Assembly (NCBI GenBank): GCA_040905145.1
Contig: JBBDSC010000155.1
Location: 45,490-109,489 of the forward strand
Direction: 5' to 3'
DNA length: 64,000 nt
Origin: DATGMS01 sp040905145
Lineage (GTDB): Bacteria; Bacteroidota; Bacteroidia; Cytophagales; Cyclobacteriaceae
Below are positions 35,372 through 44,591 of this stretch, piece after piece. The position numbers were made by a program, and so were the translations under genes. The stretch's first letter is position 1, and each line of letters opens with the position of its first letter. The notes beneath the pieces are model-generated. The model was not told the DNA's origin. It saw only the letters and a program-made list of their open reading frames with translations, and did not search any database.

Positions 35372-35629
35372 TTATTCTTCGTTTACATTGAATTCTTTGT
35401 CAAGCCTGTTCATGCGCACCACGTACACAAAAATCAGCACAACAAAAAAGTAGATCGAACCTTGTTGGGCAAACCAGAAGCCCAGCTTAAAGCCTGCTAT
35501 TTTGATTTGATTAAGCTGCTCGACAAAAAGAATCCCGAAGCCAAATGAAACAATGAACCAAATGGTCAGGAGGATAAATAAAATCCTGATGTTTTTCTTC
35601 CAATAATCCTTTCTCGATTTAGTATCCAT
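35372..35629 (-). CDS. DUF4212 sodium:solute symporter small subunit
   Basis: An 85-residue protein with two membrane helices: about 14-36 (RILFILLTIWFIVSFGFGIL) and about 50-72 (GSIYFFVVLIFVYVVRMNRL). The WFAQQGSIYFF stretch and the terminal RMNRLDKEF are the family hallmarks. The ATG at 35629 is chosen; the longer upstream frame is not protein-like. It is the first gene of the acetate module and 21 bases before the large subunit. Confidence 0.9.
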   Translation of the reverse strand: MDTKSRKDYWKKNIRILFILLTIWFIVSFGFGILFVEQLNQIKIAGFKLGFWFAQQGSIYFFVVLIFVYVVRMNRLDKEFNVNEE

Positions 35630-35822
35630 AAGGTATATGATGAGTTGGTGGTTTTTATTTTTCGAATCACTGGTGTTCCGACCTAAACAGCAAAAACGAA
35701 TGTGGGAATAAGATTTAACATTCAAAAAAAAATATATATATTTCTGTTACTTTTTATTTAAAGATATATAATGGAATTCCGGAGTAAAGACATCCATGTC
35801 ACGGTCTTCCTATGTTATCCAT

Positions 35823-36557
35823 TCATATGATATATTCTGATAATATGGCCAACACAGCGGCAAACAAGATGATCAACAGTTTATGAAGTTGAAATCTGTG
35901 CTGGGGATTGCTTTCGAAAAAAATCATGGTGGAAATATGTAAAAACCCCCCTGCAACCAAGCCAAACAGAGTGTTAATGGTGCTCTGACCGATTACGTTT
36001 TGAAAATATAACAGCTCTATGGAAAACATGCCTATAGGAGAGGCAAGCGAAAAAAGGATTAAAAGAAAAAATACTTTGCTTTTATTCAAACGCGTCAATA
36101 ATACCGCTACCAAAGCAAAGGCCTCAGGGATTTTGTGCAGGATTATCCCTATGAGCAAAGTTTCACTTCCATGTTGGTGTCCGGAGAGGGAGGGTTCCTT
36201 GGAAAGTAGGGTGCCTTCAAGAAAAGCATGCAAAAACAAACCTGCCATTAAAGTCCAGACACTGTTTCCCACCCCATGTCTTGCATGCTGATGGATATGC
36301 CCATGTTCTATGCCAGAAGACATAAAAACCAAAACCTGCTGTAGTAAAAACCCCAGCAGAATATACAGTCCCATAAAATAGGCGGATTCCCGATCGGCAA
36401 ACAGTTCGGGTAGAATATGAAGGATGGTAATGGAAAACAGATAGGAGCCGGCAAATACCAGAACCAATTTAAAGTCTCTTTCTTTCCATTTAGAGGTTAT
36501 TAAGGCCACCATTCCTGCCAGGAATGCAGAAAAGAACAACAGCATAAAACTCATCAT
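35823..36557 (-). CDS. ZIP-family divalent metal transporter
   Basis: A 244-residue ZIP transporter with eight predicted helices; ATG at 36557. The histidine-rich loop HGHIHQHARHG (about residues 94-104), HAFLEGTLL in the fourth helix and HKIPEAFALVAVLLTRL in the fifth, which together form the binuclear metal site, are present. It should import zinc or iron/manganese into the cytoplasm. It ends 41 bases before apbE territory on the same strand, being downstream of that gene. Confidence 0.9.
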   Translation of the reverse strand: MMSFMLLFFSAFLAGMVALITSKWKERDFKLVLVFAGSYLFSITILHILPELFADRESAYFMGLYILLGFLLQQVLVFMSSGIEHGHIHQHARHGVGNSVWTLMAGLFLHAFLEGTLLSKEPSLSGHQHGSETLLIGIILHKIPEAFALVAVLLTRLNKSKVFFLLILFSLASPIGMFSIELLYFQNVIGQSTINTLFGLVAGGFLHISTMIFFESNPQHRFQLHKLLIILFAAVLAILSEYII

Positions 36558-36598
36558 ATTTCTATAAATTAAAGGTCGCAAAAATCACCTTTTCCACC

Positions 36599-37654
36599 TC
36601 ATTCTTTGATATTGGATACGTAAGGTTTAAGGCTCTCACTTATAAATGTTTTTATATTGCCTGATTCATCATTGTATATTAAAAATGCTTCCAGTTCTTC
36701 TACTTGATCCAGCAAAGCAATTGATTCCTCGGTTCCCAATACCATCATGGAAGTTGCATAGGCATCTGCTGTCATACAATCGGCTGCTAGCACGGTTGCG
36801 CTCAATAAGCCATGCCGGACCGGCTGCCCGGTAAATGGACTGATCGTATGGGAGTATTTTACACTGTCCACCTGGTAAAAATTCCTGTAGTTTCCGGAAG
36901 TAGCCATCCCTTTATTGTCCAAAGCAACGATACTGAAAATATCATTTGAAAAACCTCCTTCATCAGGACGGTTGATCCCCACCTTCCACAATTCACCTTG
37001 ATCATTATTTCCGTGGGCTACCAATTCCCCACCGATTTCCACCAGCATATTGGAAATCCCCTTTTCTTCCAAAAAGTCAGCCAGAATATCAACGGCATAA
37101 CCTTTGGCAATCGCACTAAAATCAAGATATACCCCAGGCTGGGTCTTCCCCATTCCCTTTTCATCAAAGGTTACTAATTCAAAACCGACTAATGGCAAGA
37201 GATTTTTAATGGCTATACTGTCCTCTGTCCGGCCCCCTTCAGGACCAAAGCCCCAAGCATTGACAAGGGGACCCACTGTTGGGTCAAATGCTCCACCTGT
37301 AATGGTATAGACCTCCTGACTTTTCTTAAGGACAGGCAATAGGTAAGGTAAATCAAAAACAAGGGAATCCCCTTGATTGAATTGGCTCAACTCTGAATCG
37401 GGAATATAGGTAGACAAAGATTGGTTAAAAACTTTCAAAATGGAATCCACAGCACTTTTAAAATCCCTGTCCTCTTTATCCAAATAAACAATTCGATAAG
37501 TCGTTCCCATCGTTTTTCCAGAAAACGTAATTTTACCGTTTTCTTTCGGTTCTTCCTGGGGAGGCTCCTGATTCTTTCTGTACAGAAAGACGCTAAAGAC
37601 CACCAACAGCAAAATGATGGAATAGATGATATTTTTTCTCGCATTTTTTTGCAT
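36599..37654 (-). CDS. apbE: FAD:protein FMN transferase (ApbE)
   Basis: A 351-residue ApbE that attaches FMN to threonines of redox subunits such as NqrB/NqrC or RnfG. An N-terminal membrane anchor (about 9-25) places the catalytic part in the periplasm. GKTMGTTYRIVY, GAFDPTVGPLVNAWGFG, VYLDFSAIAKGYAVD, MATSGNYRNF, SHTISPFTGQPV and the metal-binding ADCMTADAYATSMMVLG are all there. The lysine/serine pattern is intact. No flavoprotein partner is in the window. The ZIP gene follows 41 bases downstream on the same strand. Confidence 0.95.
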   Translation of the reverse strand: MQKNARKNIIYSIILLLVVFSVFLYRKNQEPPQEEPKENGKITFSGKTMGTTYRIVYLDKEDRDFKSAVDSILKVFNQSLSTYIPDSELSQFNQGDSLVFDLPYLLPVLKKSQEVYTITGGAFDPTVGPLVNAWGFGPEGGRTEDSIAIKNLLPLVGFELVTFDEKGMGKTQPGVYLDFSAIAKGYAVDILADFLEEKGISNMLVEIGGELVAHGNNDQGELWKVGINRPDEGGFSNDIFSIVALDNKGMATSGNYRNFYQVDSVKYSHTISPFTGQPVRHGLLSATVLAADCMTADAYATSMMVLGTEESIALLDQVEELEAFLIYNDESGNIKTFISESLKPYVSNIKE

Positions 37655-37720
37655 GGTACCGGATAATTTTAGCGAAAGTTAAATTTAAATTTTTAAAAAT
37701 GAACATGGAGCAGGTATCCG

Positions 37721-39010
37721 TCATTTTTTGGAGCGGAAATAATAAATAATACCGCCAATAAGCAAGGCTATTGTACCGGCAATAAGATTGGCCAAAGTGG
37801 CACTTACCAAGAACAACATACATAAGCCCAGTGCGGAGAGGTTAATGGCGTTACCTCCTGGAAGCTGTATGGTTCCGCTCTTGTTCCGGAAACGTTTTCG
37901 CAGAATCGGCAAAGCAGCAACAGTGCCGACATAGGTGACCAAACGTGCGATGATGGAAAGCAGGGCCAGCCCAACGAATGACCCGGATAAGGCCAGTGCA
38001 AGCGCTATACCTGATTGAACCAGAATTGCAATAGCAGGGGTATGATACCGCGGATGAATGCGTGACAGTATTTTGTGGCCAAAACCGTCTTGCGCCAATG
38101 CAAACAGGTATCTTGGTCCAACAAGCGTGGAATTGCCCACATTGCCAAAAATGGAGACCATCGCTCCGATGCTCATGAGCACAGCGATCCCTGGCCCCGC
38201 AAACCGTGCTGAAGCTTCGGCCAATGGCGATGCTGAACCCGCCAGTCCCGGTAATGTCCCCACGGCTACAAATTGTACCAAAGTGTAAATAAGCGTTACG
38301 AGTATCACCATAGTCAATAACGCAAATGGCACATCCCGTTGGGGATTTTTAAACTCTCCAGCGGCACCCGGTGTGTTCTCAAACCCACAGTAAGCAAACA
38401 GCAACAGCAAAACCACTTCTGACACCGAACCGAAAGAGTTGGGGGGAGCCTCCACTGCCAATAACTCCCAATCTATGACAAATATGCCCAAACCAATGAA
38501 GACCAGTAGAGGCAGTGACTTGGCTATCGTCAAGATCACAGCCATCTTTGCGCCCTGCTTTACTCCGATAACATTGATCCAGGTAAGGATGCCCAGCGAG
38601 ATGGTGATAACGGCTGCGCGTCCCCATCCTTCGGTGGCTCCAGGCCACAGGTAGCCGAATGCCAGGGCAAACCCCGCAGAGAGGGAGGCCACTGAGGTCA
38701 CCCGGGCCAACCATGTCATCCATCCAACCTCAAATCCGACAAACTTCCCGAATGCTTCGCGTGTATAGAGATAAGCACCTCCGGGTTCATCAAAATAGCT
38801 GGAAGCCTCAGCAAAGCAGAGCACCAGAAGTGCAACGGCACATCCCGCAAGCAAGACGGCCCAAATGCTTGCCGGACCCAACAGCAGGGCCGCCGCAGCC
38901 GGGAGCAGATATATACCACTGCCAATAACGTCATTGATGGACAGGCCCACTACCTGCCATCTGGTCACAGCACGTATCAGTTCGGGTGAAGATTGCTTTT
39001 TGCTGCTCAT
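37721..39010 (-). CDS. APC-superfamily amino acid permease
   Basis: A 429-residue permease with about twelve helices. The first helix GLSINDVIGSGIYLLPAAAA contains the GSG[IV]-type broken helix that binds the amino acid backbone; GGAYLYTREAFGKFVGFEVGW and FAYCGFENTPGAAGEFKNPQ are further APC signatures. Base composition stands out: two 60-base lines counted by hand have 57 and 63 % GC against 37 % in a line of apbE next door, so recent acquisition is likely. Its substrate is not deducible. It is 66 bases upstream of apbE but probably not functionally tied to it. Confidence 0.9.
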   Translation of the reverse strand: MSSKKQSSPELIRAVTRWQVVGLSINDVIGSGIYLLPAAAALLLGPASIWAVLLAGCAVALLVLCFAEASSYFDEPGGAYLYTREAFGKFVGFEVGWMTWLARVTSVASLSAGFALAFGYLWPGATEGWGRAAVITISLGILTWINVIGVKQGAKMAVILTIAKSLPLLVFIGLGIFVIDWELLAVEAPPNSFGSVSEVVLLLLFAYCGFENTPGAAGEFKNPQRDVPFALLTMVILVTLIYTLVQFVAVGTLPGLAGSASPLAEASARFAGPGIAVLMSIGAMVSIFGNVGNSTLVGPRYLFALAQDGFGHKILSRIHPRYHTPAIAILVQSGIALALALSGSFVGLALLSIIARLVTYVGTVAALPILRKRFRNKSGTIQLPGGNAINLSALGLCMLFLVSATLANLIAGTIALLIGGIIYYFRSKK

Positions 39011-39254
39011 ATTTTTTTCATTGGATTGATCCTCTTAACTATTGATGTTCGTTTTTAAAAGTGTTCTAACCATGGAATGGCTTTATCCCCAAAAATCCTA
39101 TCAATAGAAAAAAAACAGAAGAACACAAACTTAAAAAAATTCTTGCAGGAAACCAGAAGCTATCTCATTGTATAAAGCGGCATTTAAAATGTCAAAGATT
39201 AAGCACAAATGCTTGCTGCTTTGTCGAAAAGGCAAAATGGTGCGATGATTTCCT

Positions 39255-39262
39255 TATATTTG
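39255..39262 (+). promoter_or_regulatory. Probable -7 promoter element for ruvB
   Basis: TATATTTG followed by TA, 19 bases before the ruvB ATG, fits TAnnTTTG. TTTG at 39220 is too far (31 bases) to be a standard -33 box. Confidence 0.5.
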
Positions 39263-39281
39263 TACGCTGAAGAGGCATATT

Positions 39282-40322
39282 ATGAGAGAAGATTACTTGA
39301 GTGGAGAAAATGAAAAGCTGAATTCCTCCGATAAAGAAATAGAAAAAGCACTACGGCCCTTGAGCTTCAGTGATTTTACGGGCCAATATAAGATTGTCGA
39401 AAATATCAAAATATTCGTATTGGCAGCCAAAAGAAGAGGTGAACCATTGGATCACGTCCTGCTTCACGGCCCTCCGGGATTGGGCAAAACCACCTTGAGC
39501 CATATCATAGCCAATGAACTGGACGCTTCTATAAAAATCACCTCTGGCCCGGTACTGGACAAACCTTCTGATCTTGCAGGATTGTTGACCAATCTGGAAG
39601 AAGGGGATGTGCTTTTCATTGATGAAATTCACCGTTTGAATGCGGTAGTGGAGGAATATTTATATTCGGCCATGGAAGATTTCCGTATAGATATCATGCT
39701 GGATTCAGGGCCCAATGCCCGCTCGGTACAGATTTCTTTAAGTCCTTTTACGCTGATAGGGGCAACGACCCGATCAGGTTTACTCACCTCTCCTCTCCGG
39801 GCCAGGTTTGGCATCAATGCCAGGTTGGAATATTACGATGCAAAATTGCTCACAACCATTGTCATTAGGTCTGCCGGTATATTGAATACCCCCATAGATG
39901 AAATTGCTGCTTATGAATTAGCACGAAGGAGTCGCGGAACACCACGTATCGCCAATATGTTATTGCGAAGGACCAGGGACTTTGCAGAAATAAAAGGCGA
40001 TGGAACCATCACTTTGGCCATCACGAAAATGGCCCTTACTGCGCTGAATGTGGATGAAAATGGTCTGGATGAGATGGACAACAGAATTCTGATGACCATT
40101 ATCGGAAAATTTAAAGGAGGACCAGTCGGCCTTTCCACCATCGCCACAGCTTGTAGTGAAGAGGCAGAAACAATAGAAGAAGTCTATGAGCCCTTCCTGA
40201 TCCAGGAAGGCTATCTTAAAAGGACCAGTAGGGGGAGAATGGCCACGGAACTGGCCTATAAACACCTGAAAATGAAGCCCGATTTCGGAGGACAAACTGG
40301 TTCTTTATTTGGCGGAGACTAG
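39282..40322 (+). CDS. ruvB: Holliday junction branch migration helicase RuvB
   Basis: A 346-residue AAA+ motor that with RuvA moves Holliday junctions during recombination repair. Walker A GPPGLGKT is at 63-70, Walker B DVLFIDEIHRL near 110, the presensor hairpin region VEEYLYSAMEDFRIDIML and sensor TLIGATTRSGLLTSPLRARFG follow, and the winged-helix end reads GYLKRTSRGRMATELAY. Length is normal. ruvA and ruvC are not nearby, as is usual in this phylum. Repeat-rich noncoding DNA follows. Confidence 0.98.
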   Translation: MREDYLSGENEKLNSSDKEIEKALRPLSFSDFTGQYKIVENIKIFVLAAKRRGEPLDHVLLHGPPGLGKTTLSHIIANELDASIKITSGPVLDKPSDLAGLLTNLEEGDVLFIDEIHRLNAVVEEYLYSAMEDFRIDIMLDSGPNARSVQISLSPFTLIGATTRSGLLTSPLRARFGINARLEYYDAKLLTTIVIRSAGILNTPIDEIAAYELARRSRGTPRIANMLLRRTRDFAEIKGDGTITLAITKMALTALNVDENGLDEMDNRILMTIIGKFKGGPVGLSTIATACSEEAETIEEVYEPFLIQEGYLKRTSRGRMATELAYKHLKMKPDFGGQTGSLFGGD

Positions 40323-40543
40323 GATTTATTGATAGGTATTGAGTATGTGGTATGTAGCATGTGGCGTTTTGTCGAACTGTTTTTCTATCGAATGGTGTTT
40401 CGTCAATAATTCGTTATAATTTATAGTATGTGGTATGTAGTATGTGGTATGTAGTATGATCTTGTATTTGATACTTTGTTCTTGATTCTTAATGCTTAAT
40501 ACTTAATACTTCTACTTAATACTTTGTACTTGAAACTCTGAAA
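40323..40543. repeat. GTATGT/GTACTT-type repeat region between ruvB and queG
   Basis: Consists of imperfect short units: GTATGTGGTATGTAG in two clusters (40342-40362 and 40427-40458), then CTTGTATTTGATACTTTGTTCTTG and TTAATACTTAATACTTCTACTTAATACTTTGTACTT, each given here only in outline (about 40462-40530). No gene. The second half matches in style the repeats at 4557, 19621 and 63751-63890. Confidence 0.7.
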
Positions 40544-41476
40544 ATGTCCCTCAAAGATAAAAACGCAAAGACCATAAAAAGGCTGGCCAAGGAATTGGGT
40601 TTTGAATTTTGTGGTATTGCAAAAGCCGGATTTCTAGAAGAAGAAGCCCCTAAACTAGAGGCATGGCTTAATCAAAATCATCATGGGCAAATGGCCTATA
40701 TGGCGAATCATTTTGATAAAAGACTGGATCCAACCAAACTGGTAGAAGGGGCCAAAACAGTGGTCAGCTTGATATACAATTATTATCCTAAAGAAGAATT
40801 GCCCCATGGCGAGGGGGATTATAAGTTGGCAAAATATTCCTATGGGAAAGATTATCATTTTGTCATAAAAGAAAAATTGAAGTCCTTTTTAAGTCTTCTC
40901 AGAGATGAAATTGGTGAGGTGGGGGGAAGGTCTTTTGTGGATTCAGCGCCTGTAATGGAAAGGCAATGGGCCCAAAAAGCAGGCATTGGATGGACGGGGA
41001 AAAACAGCCTTTTACTTAACCAGAGCATGGGAAGTTTCTTTTTTTTAGCGGAATTGATCATTGATCTGGAAGTGAGCCCTGATCCTCCGGTTGTCAAAGA
41101 TTACTGTGGCACTTGTACCCGATGTATTGATGCCTGTCCCACAGATGCCATTGTCCAACCTGGAGTGGTGGATGGTTCCCGATGCATTTCTTATTTCACC
41201 ATAGAACTAAAAGAGGAAATTCCCAAAACAGTAAAAGGGAAATTCGAGAATTGGATTTTTGGCTGTGATATCTGCCAGGACGTATGTCCCTGGAACAGGT
41301 TTGCCCAACCTCATTCCGAACCGGAATTTGACCCTCGTCCAGACTTGAAGGAAATGGGAACAAAAGATTGGGAAGAAATCACTGAGGAAACTTTTAGCAA
41401 GATTTTTCAAAAATCAGCTGTAAAGAGGACCAAAATGCAGGGCTTAAAAAGGAATATTGACTTTTTAAATGATTAA
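40544..41476 (+). CDS. queG: Epoxyqueuosine reductase
   Basis: A 310-residue cobalamin- and iron-sulfur-dependent enzyme that makes the last step of queuosine synthesis in tRNA. YSYGKDYHFVIKEKL, FVDSAPVMERQWAQKAGIGW in the form SAPVMERQWAQKAGIGWTGK, and two [4Fe-4S] motifs, CGTCTRCIDACPTDA and CDICQDVCPWN, are family marks. It is shorter than E. coli QueG because the C-terminal HEAT-like part is missing, as in many Bacteroidota. Other queuosine genes are not in the window. Confidence 0.96.
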   Translation: MSLKDKNAKTIKRLAKELGFEFCGIAKAGFLEEEAPKLEAWLNQNHHGQMAYMANHFDKRLDPTKLVEGAKTVVSLIYNYYPKEELPHGEGDYKLAKYSYGKDYHFVIKEKLKSFLSLLRDEIGEVGGRSFVDSAPVMERQWAQKAGIGWTGKNSLLLNQSMGSFFFLAELIIDLEVSPDPPVVKDYCGTCTRCIDACPTDAIVQPGVVDGSRCISYFTIELKEEIPKTVKGKFENWIFGCDICQDVCPWNRFAQPHSEPEFDPRPDLKEMGTKDWEEITEETFSKIFQKSAVKRTKMQGLKRNIDFLND

Positions 41477-41734
41477 CCCCAATAGGATCACCCAGATGGC
41501 TTTTTGAATTCTCAATATTCAATAGACAATAATCAATGCTCAAGGTTGGAATCCTTTCTGCTAGCTGTTTTCCCATTACTTAAGAATTGAATGTTGAAAC
41601 ATTGAGTGTTGAATATTTATATTTCCCTGATTTCTTCTTTTCAATTCATAACCTCTGGCTTCTTCTGTGGTTTCTTTTTGCTAATGATTAAATAAGAACT
41701 AAAGTAAAAAAAAACCCTAACTGGGCAGTTCTTT
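41477..41734. other. Intergenic stretch with AATATTGAATG-type repeats
   Basis: No gene seen. Two clusters of imperfect ATTCAATA/TTGAATATT units (41508-41540 and 41583-41618) mirror each other. At 41706-41730, read on the minus strand, AACTG-CC-CAGTT is followed by AGGG and nine T, a possible weak terminator for the small gene at 41735. Confidence 0.5.
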
Positions 41735-41926
41735 TTAAACTTGGAGCCTTAAAAAATGCTTATTGAGCACTGGCTCGTAAAGTTCAGAAAACGTCTCATA
41801 ACACCACACCTTAAATTCCTGAACTTCTGAAGGGATCAGCAAACTTAACCCTTTACGCAGCTCTTTTTCGAAAAGCTTCTTGTCAAAACTCACCTTTAAT
41901 AAAATGACTTTAACATAATCCATCAT
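41735..41926 (-). CDS. Small conserved-looking hypothetical protein
   Basis: A 63-residue basic/acidic-balanced protein, MMDYVKVILLKVSFDKKLFE and onward, ending in NKHFLRLQV. It has good coding character for its size (charged helical pattern, KELRKGLSLLIPSEVQEFK) and resembles small proteins I recall from other Cytophagales, though no named domain applies. Its frame has two adjacent ATG codons; the first or second may be used. It is divergent from batD, with a weak hairpin plus T run downstream. Function unknown. Confidence 0.6.
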   Translation of the reverse strand: MMDYVKVILLKVSFDKKLFEKELRKGLSLLIPSEVQEFKVWCYETFSELYEPVLNKHFLRLQV

Positions 41927-42048
41927 GGCTCTGATTGTTTAAGTTTTAGTTAAAAATAATCTGTCAAAGATTAAACGACTCGCTCATTCATTTGTTGCGT
42001 TTAAAATATACTTGTTAATTTGCAGTTAATTAAGTATTAAGCAGATTC

Positions 42049-43491
42049 ATGAAAAAAACGAAAATAACCTTGATTCTATTATTTATCTTTTCCCTTTTCT
42101 CTCCTTTGGCCTTTGCACAGGACATTAAGATAGAACTGGGGCCTGATGAAATAGCTTTAAATGAAACATTTAATATTAAGGTAACTGTTTCAGACGAGAA
42201 AATAAAATCCTACGGTTCGTTCCCTGAAATCCCCGGCTTCCAGAAACAAGGTTTGTCTCAAAGCTCCTCCATGAACGTGATCAATGGGCAGATGAGTAGT
42301 ACCAATAGTATTATTCAATATTATAAGCCATTAAGAAAAGGCCAATTTATTTTGGGGAATTTTTCTATGAATATTAACGGCAATGTTGCTTCGTCGGAAG
42401 GGAAGGAAATTAGCGTCATGGATACCCGGCAAAACTCACGGGGAGGCAGAAGCAATGATCCTTTTGATGATTTCTTTGGAGGGAGCGGGGAAGAACCTGA
42501 ATTTGTGGAAGTAGAGGATGAAGCTTTCTTTTCTTTGTCTTTGGATAAAGAAGAAGTATATGTAGGTGAAGGCTTTCATGTTAGCCTTGCCTTTTACATG
42601 CCTGAAGACAACCAGGCACCTTTTAATTTTCATGAACCAGGCCGGCAATTGGAAAGCATTATTCAAAAAATCAAACCCACCAATGCCTGGGAGGAAAATT
42701 TCAACATCACCAATATCCAACCTGAAAAGGTATCCCTCAATGGTAAAAACTGGACCCGGTTTAAGGTCTATGAATCCGTTTTCTACCCGTTTTCTGAAGG
42801 GGCCATTGATATCCCAAGTGTTCCTTGGAAAATGATCAAATATAAAATAGCTAAGGACCCTACCTTTTTTGGGAATAACAGACAAGAAGACTTCAAGACC
42901 TTTTATTCTTCCCCAAAAAGTATATCAATAAAGCCCCTTCCTCCACATCCCCTGAAAAATGAGGTAAGTGTGGGAGTTTATGAGTTAAGGGAGAATTTTG
43001 ATCAAAAAGAAATCGCTACAGGAGAAGGGGTAACTTATAATTTTGGCATTATGGGTGAAGGAAATATCAATTCCATACAGCCTCCAAAAAAAACCGAAGA
43101 ACAAAAATTGAATTCCTTTGATCCGAATGAAAGACAACAGATCAATAGGGGATATGGCAGGGTCACCGGCGTAAAGGAATACAATTATTATCTCACTATT
43201 AATGAACCAGGAAGAGTGGAGTTAAAAGACCATTTTGAATGGATATTCTTTAACCCCTCTTTAGAAAAATACGATACGCTTCGCCCCGAAGCTGTTTTAA
43301 ATGTCGCTGGTGAAAACAAGGTCAACCAAGCTATTTCATCCTCCAGATTAGGGGGCATTTATGATTTAATAGAAGTAGAAGATAATAATCTTTTAAACCA
43401 GCGATTTAAGTATTATTTTTCAGCTTTTATAAATGTTTTATTGGTAGCCACTGTTATTTTACTGGGCATTTTGATGATTAAAAAGAGATAA
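42049..43491 (+). CDS. batD: BatD-family membrane protein
   Basis: A 480-residue BatD/oxygen-tolerance protein. It has a signal peptide (cleavage near AFAQD), a large periplasmic part of beta-sandwich repeats (DIKIELGPDEIALNETFNIK; AFFSLSLDKEEVYVGEGF; YYLTINEPGRVELKDHF), a Gly/Asp-rich linker (SNDPFDDFFGGSG, about 144-156) and one C-terminal membrane helix (about 455-477) with a KKR end. BatD normally sits in a bat operon with VWA-domain proteins and MoxR; here none of these are adjacent, so this copy is isolated. It overlaps aroC by one base. Confidence 0.85.
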   Translation: MKKTKITLILLFIFSLFSPLAFAQDIKIELGPDEIALNETFNIKVTVSDEKIKSYGSFPEIPGFQKQGLSQSSSMNVINGQMSSTNSIIQYYKPLRKGQFILGNFSMNINGNVASSEGKEISVMDTRQNSRGGRSNDPFDDFFGGSGEEPEFVEVEDEAFFSLSLDKEEVYVGEGFHVSLAFYMPEDNQAPFNFHEPGRQLESIIQKIKPTNAWEENFNITNIQPEKVSLNGKNWTRFKVYESVFYPFSEGAIDIPSVPWKMIKYKIAKDPTFFGNNRQEDFKTFYSSPKSISIKPLPPHPLKNEVSVGVYELRENFDQKEIATGEGVTYNFGIMGEGNINSIQPPKKTEEQKLNSFDPNERQQINRGYGRVTGVKEYNYYLTINEPGRVELKDHFEWIFFNPSLEKYDTLRPEAVLNVAGENKVNQAISSSRLGGIYDLIEVEDNNLLNQRFKYYFSAFINVLLVATVILLGILMIKKR

Positions 43492-44567
43492 TGGGCAATT
43501 CATTTGGAAGTATATTTAAGATTAGCACCTTTGGTGAGTCACATGGCAGAGGATTGGGAGTAATTATAGATGGTTGCCCAGCAGGCTTACCGATCGATGA
43601 AAGTTTTATCAGTGGGGAGCTCCAAAGAAGAAAACCCGGTCAGTCCAAGATCACTACCCAAAGAAAAGAAGAAGACGAGTTTCAGATTCTTTCGGGGGTT
43701 TTTGAAGGGAAAAGTACAGGAACCCCTATCGCCATTATCATTCTAAATACCGATCAAAAAAGCAAAGACTATTCGCATATAGCGGATAAATTCCGGCCAT
43801 CTCATGCCGATTATACTTATTTTGAGAAATATGGCCTACGTGATTACCGCGGTGGGGGCAGAAGCAGTGCCCGTGAGACAGCTGCCCGTGTGGCTTCGGG
43901 CGCAATAGCCAAATTGCTTTTAGGCCATTTTGGTATCAGCATCAAAGCCTATGTCAGCCAGGTCGGGAATATCACCTTGAACAAACCCTACCAGGAACTG
44001 GATTTAGAAGAAACAGAAAAAAATATAGTCAGGTGCCCGGATCCTGAGCTGGCAGAAAAAATGGTGGACTTTATAGACGAAATCCGAAAAAACAGGGACA
44101 CAGTAGGAGGAATCGTGAGCTGTGTTGTTCAGCACGTCCCCCCTGGATTGGGCGAACCTGTTTTTGACAAGCTTCACGCCGAATTGGGCAAAGCCATGTT
44201 AAGTATCAATGCGGTAAAGGGGTTTGAATATGGTAGTGGGTTTGACGGGGTGACCATGCGGGGCTCTGAACACAATGATCTTTTCTATCAGGAAGAGGGA
44301 AAGGTAAAGACCAGGACCAATCATTCCGGAGGCATACAAGGTGGTATTTCCAATGGGCAGGATATTTATTTTAGGGTGGCTTTCAAGCCAGTAGCTACCA
44401 TTATGAAAGATCAGGAAAGCATAAATGAGGCCGGGGAGTTCGCCACAGTCTCGGGAAAAGGCCGGCACGATCCCTGTGTAGTGCCTAGGGCCGTACCTAT
44501 CGTTGAAGCCATGTGCGCGTTGGTATTGGCTGATTTTGTATTACTAAACCGCCTCAGCAAACTGTAG
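43491..44567 (+). CDS. aroC: Chorismate synthase
   Basis: A 358-residue FMN-dependent enzyme turning EPSP into chorismate. The family signatures GESHGRGLGVIIDGCPAGLP, YRGGGRSSARETAARVASGA and the C-terminal KGRHDPCVVPRAVPIVEAM are complete, with the catalytic histidines in GESHG and GRHDP. It starts with ATG sharing its A with the stop of batD, so the two are translationally coupled, an odd pairing of a membrane protein with aromatic amino acid synthesis. The symporter gene follows 24 bases later. Confidence 0.98.
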   Translation: MGNSFGSIFKISTFGESHGRGLGVIIDGCPAGLPIDESFISGELQRRKPGQSKITTQRKEEDEFQILSGVFEGKSTGTPIAIIILNTDQKSKDYSHIADKFRPSHADYTYFEKYGLRDYRGGGRSSARETAARVASGAIAKLLLGHFGISIKAYVSQVGNITLNKPYQELDLEETEKNIVRCPDPELAEKMVDFIDEIRKNRDTVGGIVSCVVQHVPPGLGEPVFDKLHAELGKAMLSINAVKGFEYGSGFDGVTMRGSEHNDLFYQEEGKVKTRTNHSGGIQGGISNGQDIYFRVAFKPVATIMKDQESINEAGEFATVSGKGRHDPCVVPRAVPIVEAMCALVLADFVLLNRLSKL

Positions 44568-44591
44568 GTCCACTTAAAAAAGCCGATTCTT

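Noticed and set aside
38659..38928. Open frames antisense to the amino acid permease
   Set aside because: Long antisense frames are expected in GC-rich DNA; the permease frame has clear membrane helices and family motifs.
40323..40543. CRISPR-like array because of short repeats
   Set aside because: Units are 8-15 bases, imperfect and without unique spacers; no cas genes in the window.
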